A stretch of DNA of 64,000 nucleotides from Streptoalloteichus tenebrarius (GTDB taxonomy: Bacteria; Actinomycetota; Actinomycetes; Mycobacteriales; Pseudonocardiaceae), in NCBI RefSeq assembly GCF_024171885.1, contig NZ_JAMTCP010000014.1, forward strand, positions 60,550 to 124,549. Direction: 5' to 3'. The notes beneath the pieces are model-generated. The model was given only the letters and a program-made list of their open reading frames with translations, was not told where the DNA came from and searched no databases. Positions 53,285 through 60,180 of this stretch are shown piece after piece (within the stretch, counting starts at the first letter, position 1; each line of letters begins with the position of its first letter). The translations under genes were made by a program, and so were the position numbers.

Positions 53285-53791
53285 CTACTGCCAGCGCTGG
53301 TTGTTCGCCAGGTCGCAGTTGGCCTGGACGACCTCGGCGCCGTCGTCCTGGCTCGCCCGGACCACGCTCAGGCACTTTCCGGTGCTCTTGTTCTGGAAGC
53401 TGAAGACGCCGTACCCGTGATTGATGAGGTACCAGCGCTGGCTGTCCCCGCCGCTACAGGTCTTCTGCACGACAGGAGCGTTGTTCGCCGTGGAGCCGGC
53501 GAGGATGTCCAGGCACTTCCCGCTGTTCTGGTTGATGAAAACGATGGCGTCGTCGGGGAACTTCTCGTTGTACCAACCCTGGTTGGTGCCGCCGTTGCAG
53601 CCCCACTGAATGACCTTGGCCGCGTCCTCCGTGCTGCCGCCGAAGACGTCCAGGCACTTTCCGCTGTGCAGGGCCGCGTAGGTGTACGGGCCGCCGGGCA
53701 GCGGCGCCGCCGAGGCCGAGGGGGCCGCCACCAGGAGGGACGCCGCCATCACGGAGGCCCCCGCCGTCAGGGCGCGAAGCAGGCGTGGCAT
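53285..53791 (-). CDS. Secreted ricin-type beta-trefoil lectin
   Basis: 168 aa. ATG at 53791 has AAGGAG 5 nt upstream. Signal peptide MPRLLRALTAGASVMAASLL...ASA; the mature protein is a single beta-trefoil with three repeats, each with a CLD(V/I) or CLSV strand and a QxW end (TNQGWY, DSQRWY, NNQRWQ), and paired cysteines. No catalytic domain is attached, so it is a free carbohydrate-binding protein. Codon use and AT content are a little different from neighbours. Ligand probably galactose- or xylan-type sugars. Confidence 0.9.
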   Translation of the reverse strand: MPRLLRALTAGASVMAASLLVAAPSASAAPLPGGPYTYAALHSGKCLDVFGGSTEDAAKVIQWGCNGGTNQGWYNEKFPDDAIVFINQNSGKCLDILAGSTANNAPVVQKTCSGGDSQRWYLINHGYGVFSFQNKSTGKCLSVVRASQDDGAEVVQANCDLANNQRWQ

Positions 53792-54344
53792 GGAATCTCC
53801 TTCACAACGAAGAGGACGGATGTCTGCCTTTCCGCGAGGGAGCGCCCACTCACACGACGACATGAAAAATCCGGCGGGAAACGCGAGGACCGTGACCGAA
53901 ACCCCTGTGTTCCCGTCGGTCGCACACCCCCTCGTCCGTGCTCGCCGTTCCCGGGGAGCACACGTGATCATCATTGGGCGTGCGGAAAGCGGGCGTCAAG
54001 CGTTCGGACAGAGAGTGCCGGCATCGTCAGTGATCACGACTTTCGCACTGGGACGACCAGTGGCGCGCGGAAAGGACCACGCGCGCCGGCCTGTTCGCCG
54101 AGACCCGTGAACCCGTTCGGCTGCCGGAAGGCCGGAATCTTCCCGAGCGCCACGAGGCGGATACCACGCACTGGGCCAGAAGGATGTCGCGCGCTGTCGG
54201 TCGACCGCACGACAGCGAGGGGAGCCGTCGTCATCCGCCGCACATTTGAGTCCACAGTGGACTAGTCGCGGCCGGTCGGTCCTCGCGGAAAAGATCCACC
54301 ATCAGCGCGGGGCACCGCGCGGCGAGGGGCCGTCACACCCGAGG
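53792..54344. other. 553-bp region upstream of the lectin gene
   Basis: Promoter region of the lectin gene and 3' flank of the ArsR gene. It contains GTCCACAGTGGAC at 54250-54262. No supported gene. Confidence 0.45.
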
Positions 54345-54680
54345 TCAGTGGTTCGCGTCCCGCGCGACGGCGGCGGCGTTCGCCTCGGCGGCGTCGAGCA
54401 GGGCGTCGAGCAGCCCGGGGAACCGCGCGTCAAGGTCCTCCCGACGGAGGGAGAGCAGGTTCTCCCGCCCCGACGGGCGCTGCCAGATGACGCCGCTGTC
54501 CCTGAGGACGCGCCAGTGGTGGGTCAGGGTGGAACGGGAGACGCCCGGGAGGAGGCCGCCGCACGCGCGCTCCCCCTCCGCCGCCAGGACCCGCACCACC
54601 TCCAGCCGCATCGGGTTGCCGAGCGCGCTGAGGACGTTCTCCAGCCGGATCTGCTCCCGGCCCGGGTGCTGGGCGATCAC
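54345..54680 (-). CDS. ArsR-family repressor
   Basis: 111 aa. Winged helix: LENVLSALGNPMRLEVVRVL, LLPGVSRSTLTHHWRVLRDS, GVIWQRPSGRENLLSLRRED. Only one cysteine (ERACGGL), so metal sensing by a thiolate pair is unlikely. The divergent MFS gene is the obvious target; the spacer carries multiple CGTACG-type boxes. Confidence 0.88.
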   Translation of the reverse strand: MIAQHPGREQIRLENVLSALGNPMRLEVVRVLAAEGERACGGLLPGVSRSTLTHHWRVLRDSGVIWQRPSGRENLLSLRREDLDARFPGLLDALLDAAEANAAAVARDANH

Positions 54681-54699
54681 TCCCCGAGGGTAGCGCGAT

Positions 54700-54712
54700 C
54701 GTACGCGTACGG
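54700..54712. promoter_or_regulatory. CGTACGCGTACGG box near the ArsR start
   Basis: A compact double palindrome with the same CGTACG core as the two operator copies at 54757-54805. It lies 20 bp upstream of the ArsR start and is suited for autorepression. Confidence 0.5.
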
Positions 54713-54756
54713 TCGAACGATCCCGCGTGACCAGGCTCGACGAACATCATCGACAA

Positions 54757-54805
54757 CCGTACGTATTTTCTAGTACGGTCCGACCGTACGACTTTCCTCG
54801 TACGG
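54757..54805. promoter_or_regulatory. Twin ArsR operators
   Basis: Two 22-bp inverted repeats of the form CCGTACG-N8-(C/A)GTACGG at 54757-54778 and 54784-54805, spaced 27 bp start to start, with pyrimidine-rich AT spacers (TATTTTCT, ACTTTCCT). They cover the presumed promoter of the MFS gene 50 bp upstream of its start. Confidence 0.75.
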
Positions 54806-54854
54806 ACGTAGCTTCCGTCGCCCGTTCCCCCGTCACGAAGGGCCCGATCCCGTC

Positions 54855-56336
54855 ATGTCCTCCTCCCCCGTCCAGCCAGGGGCCGGCCACCGCCGCCTCG
54901 GCTGGAGCCTGGCCGTCCTGGCCCTGGCACAGATGATCATCTCCCTCGACCTCAACATCGTGTTCGTCGCGCTGCCGGAGATCGGCTCCGGACTCGGCTT
55001 CTCCGAGCAGACGTTGCAGTGGGTGGTCAGCGCCTACACCGTGTTCTGCGGCGGGTTCCTGCTCCTGGGCGGACGCGCCGCCGACCTGTTCGGCCGCCGC
55101 AGGATGCTCGTGGTCGCCGTCCTGCTCTACGCCGGCTCGTCCCTGGTGGGCGGCCTCGCGTGGGACCCCCTGGTGATCATCGCCGCGCGCGCGGCGCAGG
55201 GCGTCGGCGGCGCGCTGCTGTTCCCCGCCACCCTGTCGCTGATCAACACGCTCTTCGAGGAGGGGCCGCGCCGCAACCGCGCCCTGGCGGTCTGGGGCGG
55301 CGCGGGGGCCAGCGGCCTGACCCTCGGCTCCCTGCTCGGCGGCGTCCTCACCGACGCGTTCGGCTGGTCGGCGGTCTTCTTCGTCAACGTGCCGCTGGCG
55401 GGCGTCGTGGCCCTCGCCGCCCTCGCGGTCATCCCCCGCGACGAGCCCCGGCGGGAGCGCCGCGGCTTCGACCTGCCCGGCGCGGTGACGGTCACCGCCG
55501 GCGTCACCCTGCTCGTCTCCGTCCTCGTGCGGGGACCGGAGTCCGGCTGGGGCTCCACCAGCATCGTCGTGAGCGCCGTGCTCGCCGTCGCCCTGCTGGC
55601 GCTGTTCGCCCTCGTGGAGGCGCGCAGCGCGGACCCGCTGATGCCGCTGCGCCTGTTCCGCAACCGGAGCCTGGCCGCCGGCATGACCATCACGTTCCTC
55701 TACATGGGCACGTTCGGCGCGCTCCCGTACTTCCTCACCGTGCTGTTCCAGAACGTGCACGGCTACGACGCGATGACCTCCGGTCTCGCGTTCCTGGTGC
55801 CCTCGCTGTCGATCGCGGCGGGCACGCAGCTCGGCGAGCGCATGGCGACCCGGATGCGGACGCGCACGACGCTGCTCGTGGGCCTGCTCGTCGGCGTGGT
55901 CGGCACCGTCGTGATGCTGCTCGGGTTCGCCCCGGGGGCCGGCTACCTCGTCATCGTGCCCGGCCTGGTCGTCTCCGGGGTCGGCCAGGGCATCACGTGG
56001 ACCGGCATGTGGATCGCCGCCGCCTGTGGTGTCGCCCCCGGCGAGCAGGGCGTGGCCTCCGGCATGGCCTCCACGACGCAGAACGTGGGCAACGCCGTCG
56101 GCCTGGCCGTGCTGGTCGCCGTGGCCAACTCCGGTCTGGGCGAGGCGACGGGCGAGCAGCTCCGGTCCGCGACGGCCGACGGCATGCGGGTCGCCGTGTT
56201 CCTCGCCGCGGCGGGCATGGTGGTGGGCGCGCTCGTCGCGCTGGCCCTGCCCCGGCGGCCGACGTCCCCTCCCCCGGCCGCCAAGACACCGGGGGACGAT
56301 GAGCCGATCGTCGTCAACACTCCCTCGGTCGTGTGA
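54855..56336 (+). CDS. MFS multidrug transporter, DHA2 type
   Basis: 493 aa, about fourteen helices. AVLALAQMIISLDLNIVFVA and LLGGRAADLFGRRRMLVVAV (motif A), QGVGGALLFPATLSLINTLF, SGLTLGSLLGGVLTDAF (motif C). Controlled by the divergent ArsR protein through the twin operators. A perfect hairpin follows the stop. Confidence 0.9.
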   Translation: MSSSPVQPGAGHRRLGWSLAVLALAQMIISLDLNIVFVALPEIGSGLGFSEQTLQWVVSAYTVFCGGFLLLGGRAADLFGRRRMLVVAVLLYAGSSLVGGLAWDPLVIIAARAAQGVGGALLFPATLSLINTLFEEGPRRNRALAVWGGAGASGLTLGSLLGGVLTDAFGWSAVFFVNVPLAGVVALAALAVIPRDEPRRERRGFDLPGAVTVTAGVTLLVSVLVRGPESGWGSTSIVVSAVLAVALLALFALVEARSADPLMPLRLFRNRSLAAGMTITFLYMGTFGALPYFLTVLFQNVHGYDAMTSGLAFLVPSLSIAAGTQLGERMATRMRTRTTLLVGLLVGVVGTVVMLLGFAPGAGYLVIVPGLVVSGVGQGITWTGMWIAAACGVAPGEQGVASGMASTTQNVGNAVGLAVLVAVANSGLGEATGEQLRSATADGMRVAVFLAAAGMVVGALVALALPRRPTSPPPAAKTPGDDEPIVVNTPSVV

Positions 56337-56340
56337 ACAC

Positions 56341-56377
56341 GTCGGGGCGGCCCCGCACCTCGCGGGGCCGCCCCGAC
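56341..56377 (+). terminator. Perfect 16-bp hairpin terminator
   Basis: GTCGGGGCGGCCCCGC pairs with GCGGGGCCGCCCCGAC around ACCTC, directly after the MFS stop (56336) and before the convergent DUF421 gene. Confidence 0.8.
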
Positions 56378-56415
56378 CACGTCGGCCCGCCCGGAACACG
56401 GGGTCCGGTCCGGGC

Positions 56416-56937
56416 TCAGGTGACGCGCTCGCCCCTGTTGTGTGGCCGCTTGCCCCGGCCGGACTGCGTGATGACCGACAGGCGCCCGTCGGGCTCCATC
56501 TGCGCCCGCCACACGTCGGCCAGCCGGGTCACGCCCTGCTCCCGGAGCTGGCTGAACAGCTCCAGCTCGGTCAACAGCTCCCTGGCCATGTTCTCCCGCA
56601 TCAGCCGGCCGTTGCGGATGAGCAGCAGCGGACGCGGCTTGACGATCTTCTCCACCTTCGGGAACCGCCACGCCGCCGCGTCGAGCACCAGCGCCCAGAA
56701 CACGATCACCGACACCAGCAGCAGCCCGTCCGGCACCGCCTTGTAGTCGCCGGCCATCCCGTTCTGGGCCGCGTCGGCGAGCAGGACGATGACGAGCAGG
56801 TCGGTGATGGCCGTCGTTCCGGCCTGGCGCTTGAACACCAGCCGCAGCAGGAAGTAGATCACCAGGTACATCACGGTGCCCCGGATGAAGATCTCCAGCA
56901 ACGGCGTGTCCGGGACGAACACACTCGACCAGTCCAT
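56416..56937 (-). CDS. DUF421 (YetF-like) membrane protein
   Basis: 173 aa. ATG at 56937 gives MDWSSVFVPDTPLLEIFIRG. Three hydrophobic segments (TVMYLVIYFLLRLVF, ITDLLVIVLLADAAQ, LLVSVIVFWALVLDA), then the cytoplasmic YetF domain with LLLIRNGRLMRENMARELL and SQLREQGVTRLADVWRAQME. The family is widespread, of uncertain function; a Bacillus member takes part in spore coat/germination-related processes. Single gene. Confidence 0.9.
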   Translation of the reverse strand: MDWSSVFVPDTPLLEIFIRGTVMYLVIYFLLRLVFKRQAGTTAITDLLVIVLLADAAQNGMAGDYKAVPDGLLLVSVIVFWALVLDAAAWRFPKVEKIVKPRPLLLIRNGRLMRENMARELLTELELFSQLREQGVTRLADVWRAQMEPDGRLSVITQSGRGKRPHNRGERVT

Positions 56938-57087
56938 GGCGAAGCGATTCCCCGCGCCGCCGCCGTTGAAGCGACCCACCACCACCCCGACGGGTGACGG
57001 TCCGCCCGAACGGCGGACAAACCGGACCTCGCGAAGGGACAGGCGGGACACGTCGACCCCAAGATCAGGTGACCCTAGGGTGACGAG

Positions 57088-57675
57088 GTGCCGCACCCCG
57101 AGTACCCCATCCGGACGTCCCGCCTGCTGCTCCGCCCGTTCACCCCGTCCGACGTGGACGCCGTCCTGGCCATCTACTCCCGGCCCGACGTCGTCCGGCA
57201 CCTCTTCGAGGACCCCTTCTCCCCCGAGGACGCGCGGAGAGCGGTCACCCGGTGGAAGGACATGACCCGGATCGACGACGACCAGTCGGTGCTGCGGCTC
57301 GCGGTGGAGCGCGACGACACGGGCCAGGTGATCGGCGACGTCATGCTGGAACGGCTCGGCGGCCGGAACCGGCAGGGCGAGATCGGGTTCGTGTTCCACC
57401 CCGACCACCACGGACAGGGGTTCGCGCTGGAGGCGGCCCAGGAGATGGTCCGGCTCGGGTTCGCCGAGCTGGACCTGCACCGGGTCATCGGTCGCTGCGA
57501 CGCTCGCAACACCGGCTCCGCCACCCTGATGGAACGGCTCGGGATGCGCCGCGAGGCGTGCCTGCGGGAGAACCAGCACGTCAAGGGCGAGTGGTGTGAC
57601 GAGCTGGTGTTCGGCGTCCTCGCCGGGGAGTGGGAGGCCCGCCAGCTCGGAGCGGACGCGGTCGCCCAGCGCTGA
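57088..57675 (+). CDS. GNAT acetyltransferase, RimJ/RimL type
   Basis: 195 aa. GTG at 57088 lies 6 nt after TAGGGT (57076-57081): likely leaderless. The core reads IRTSRLLLRPFTPSDVDAVL, EIGFVFHPDHHGQGFALEAA (acetyl-CoA loop), ARNTGSATLMERLGMRREA. Similar enzymes acetylate ribosomal proteins or amine antibiotics. Divergent from DUF421. Confidence 0.88.
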   Translation: MPHPEYPIRTSRLLLRPFTPSDVDAVLAIYSRPDVVRHLFEDPFSPEDARRAVTRWKDMTRIDDDQSVLRLAVERDDTGQVIGDVMLERLGGRNRQGEIGFVFHPDHHGQGFALEAAQEMVRLGFAELDLHRVIGRCDARNTGSATLMERLGMRREACLRENQHVKGEWCDELVFGVLAGEWEARQLGADAVAQR

Positions 57676-57736
57676 GGCGTTCACCCGATCACTGGTGACC
57701 CGTCCGTGGCGAAGCCCGCGCTGCCATGATCCGGCC

Positions 57737-59332
57737 ATGCGAAGCCTCCCGCGGTCGGCGGGCGCCTGCGCCGCGGCCCTCACCCTGGTCGTCGCCACCG
57801 CCTGCTCGTCGTCGGCGCCGGAACCACCGTCCCCGCCGTCCCCGCCGAACCCGTCGGCCGCGCCGGCCAACGCCGAGAAGACCCCCGACCTCCAGGCGTT
57901 CTCCGGACAGCGCCTCGACTGGGGGCCGTGCGCCGACTACGCCGCCTCGGACCTGGACCGCACGGCGTTCGAGCGGCCCGAACTCCAGTGCGCGCGACTC
58001 ACCGTGCCCCTGGACTACGCCGACCCGAAGGGGAAGACGGTCAGCCTCGGGCTCCTGCGGCTCCCGGCGAAGGACCAGGCGGGGCGCGTCGGCTCGTTGG
58101 TCATCAACCCCGGCGGCCCCGGCGGGTCGGGGATGCGGACCGCCGCGAGCCTCGCCCCGCGGTTCGGCGAGACGGAGCTGGGCTCCCGGTTCGACCTGGT
58201 CGGCTTCGACCCACGCGGGGTCGGCGCCAGCCAGCCCTCGTTCCGGTGCCTCACCGACGCCGAGCTGGACGCCGACCGGCTGGAGGTCCGCGACCTCAGC
58301 ACGCCGGAGGGGTTCGCCAGGGCCGAGGCCGACACCAGGGACGACATCCAGAAGTGCGTCGACCGGGTCGGCAGGGACGTGCTCGCCACCATCGGCACCC
58401 GCGACGTGGCCAGGGACGTGGAGGTCCTGCGGGCGGCGCTGGGCGACGCCAAGCTGACCTACCTCGGGTACTCGTACGGGACCAGGATCGGCACCGCCTA
58501 CGCCGAGGCGTTCCCGGACAGGGTGCGGGCGATGGTGCTGGACGGCGCGGTCGCCCCGCAGGAGGACCCGGTCACCCAGCAGGTCAAGCAGGTCACGGGC
58601 TTCCAGCGCTCGTTCGACGCGTTCGCGCGGTGGTGCGCCCAGCAGAGCGGGTGCGCGCTCGGAACCGACCCCGCGCGGGCCGTGCCGTCCTTCCGCGCGC
58701 TGGTCGACCCGTTGCGCGACCAACCGGCGCCCGCGCTCGACCGGAAGCTGTCCTCCAGCGACGCCACCAACGGCGTCATCCAGGCGCTGTACGACGAGAA
58801 GCTGTGGCCGTTCCTCCACAAGGGACTCCAGGAGCTGGCCGACGGCCGGGGCGACGAGTTGCTCCGGCTCGCCGACCTCTACCTTGACCGGGACCGCGAC
58901 GGGCGGTACCTGCGCAGCTCCGAGCTTCAGGTCGCGGTGAACTGCGTGGACGGCGGCGCGGTCGCGGACAGGGAGGTCCTGAAGGAGGCGGAGCGGCGGG
59001 CCAGGGCCGCCGCGCCGTTCCTCGACGACGGGCGACCGGTCGTCGACGTGCTGGAACCCTGCGCGTACTGGCCGGTACCGCCGACCGGCGGGCCGCACGA
59101 GCCGAGGGTGGACGGGCTGCCCACCACCCTGGTGATCTCCACGACCGGGGACCCCGCCACCCCGTACCAGGCGGGCGTGGACCTGGCCAGGGCGCTGCGC
59201 GCCCGGCTGGTCACCTTCGAGGGTGAGCAGCACACCGTGGCGCTGAGGGGAGTGTCCTGCGTGGACGACGCGGTGACGCGGTACCTGGTGGATCTCGCGC
59301 TTCCCGACGAGGGCCTGACCTGCCGTCGCTGA
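57737..59332 (+). CDS. Secreted S33 peptidase lipoprotein (tripeptidyl aminopeptidase type)
   Basis: 531 aa. ATG at 57737 is 6 nt after CATGAT, possibly leaderless. Lipobox ATACSSS follows a hydrophobic signal, then a Pro/Ser linker. Alpha/beta hydrolase: oxyanion region INPGGPGGSG, catalytic serine in GYSYGTRIGTAYA, C-terminal TAP-type lid region with VNCVDGGAV, and histidine in FEGEQHTVAL. Ser-Asp-His triad appears complete. Streptomyces relatives release tripeptides or dipeptides from protein N termini. Its last codons are duplicated at 60005-60038. Confidence 0.9.
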   Translation: MRSLPRSAGACAAALTLVVATACSSSAPEPPSPPSPPNPSAAPANAEKTPDLQAFSGQRLDWGPCADYAASDLDRTAFERPELQCARLTVPLDYADPKGKTVSLGLLRLPAKDQAGRVGSLVINPGGPGGSGMRTAASLAPRFGETELGSRFDLVGFDPRGVGASQPSFRCLTDAELDADRLEVRDLSTPEGFARAEADTRDDIQKCVDRVGRDVLATIGTRDVARDVEVLRAALGDAKLTYLGYSYGTRIGTAYAEAFPDRVRAMVLDGAVAPQEDPVTQQVKQVTGFQRSFDAFARWCAQQSGCALGTDPARAVPSFRALVDPLRDQPAPALDRKLSSSDATNGVIQALYDEKLWPFLHKGLQELADGRGDELLRLADLYLDRDRDGRYLRSSELQVAVNCVDGGAVADREVLKEAERRARAAAPFLDDGRPVVDVLEPCAYWPVPPTGGPHEPRVDGLPTTLVISTTGDPATPYQAGVDLARALRARLVTFEGEQHTVALRGVSCVDDAVTRYLVDLALPDEGLTCRR

Positions 59333-59372
59333 CCACACCGATCACCGGTGGGCACCCCCACCTCGGTCCCAC

Positions 59373-59960
59373 CACGAGGGTGTCCTGCGCATCGACAGGC
59401 ACGGCTTCGCGTTCGTCGCCGGCGGTCTGCGCGTGCTCGTCGACACCGGCATCGACAACGGCATCGGCATCGGCAATGGCAATGGCAATGGCAATGGCAA
59501 GGAGCGGGCCAACCCGGGCCTGGCCCCGCCACCTGTTGGGCCGGGTCACCGCGAGTGAGCGGTTCCTCGGCTACGGGGCGTTGCCGATCGGCGCGGTGCT
59601 CGCGGGCGCCCTGGCCACGGGGCTCCGCACGGCCGCGTGGGTCATCTGCGTCGCGCAGGCCCTGTGCGTGCTGGCCCTGGTCCTCTCCTCCATCCACTGA
59701 GGACGGTCTGACCGCCGCGCGGCCCGCCATGGTCGAGGCCGGATGACCCCTGACCAGCAGGAATGGTCGTGGCACGACCTGCGGACCAACTTCCTGGAGC
59801 GGCTCACCGACGCCGGATTCCTCCGGACTTCGTCGACCTGGTGATCCTCACCCACCTGCACGCCGACCAAGGGGGTTGGAACACGCGAAAGGTGAGGGCG
59901 CGTGCCTACTTTCCCAACGCCCGCTCCCTCACCTCCCGCGCGGAACCTCCCGCGCGGAGC
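59373..59960 (+). pseudogene. MBL-fold hydrolase remnant, split and frameshifted
   Basis: Piece 1 (59373-59518) reads EGVLRIDRHGFAFVAGGLRV and LVDTGIDNG, then a hexanucleotide run encoding (NG)n and KERANPG. Piece 2 (59743-59960) reads SWHDLRTNFLERLTDAGF, changes frame near 59820, and goes on with PDFVDLVILTHLHADQGGWN and FPNARS. These are consecutive parts of a metallo-beta-lactamase-fold hydrolase, parted by an MFS fragment. The metal motif HxHxDH is HLHADQ, so even the reassembled protein would lack a ligand. Confidence 0.75.
59524..59700 (+). pseudogene. MFS transporter C-terminal fragment
   Basis: HLLGRVTASERFLGYGALPI followed by GAVLAGALATGLRTAAWVIC and a final hydrophobic helix with a stop. 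This is the last cytoplasmic loop and the last two helices of an enterobactin-exporter-like MFS protein; the rest is absent. It sits inside the MBL-fold remnant. Confidence 0.7.
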
Positions 59961-60091
59961 GGGAGTTCTGGGCCACGTACGACATGGTCGGGCGTGGACC
60001 TCACGCTTCCCGACGAGGGCCTGACCCTCCGTCGCTGACCACACCGATCACCGGTGGGCACCTCCCACCTCAATCCACTTCGGTCCCACCT

Positions 60092-60122
60092 CGGCCCCGC
60101 CGATGTCCGTCCGGCGGGGCCG
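60092..60122. terminator. 11-bp hairpin downstream of the GH3 gene
   Basis: CGGCCCCGCCG pairs with CGGCGGGGCCG (60092-60102 / 60112-60122). It lies about 60 bp past the GH3 stop on the minus strand. Confidence 0.65.
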
Positions 60123-60180
60123 AGGCGTTCGTGAGCGCCCCTCAGGTGTCCTCAGGTGTCCCCGGTGCCCTCAGGCGCCT

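Larger units (their letters stand above)
59299..60063 (+). repeat. Direct repeat of the S33 gene tail bracketing gene debris
   Basis: A segment of about 59 bp at 59299-59357 (last S33 codons, stop and 3' flank, GCTTCCCGACGAGGGCCTGA onward) recurs at 60005-60063 with few changes. The 700 bp between them are remnants of at least two other genes. Confidence 0.8.
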
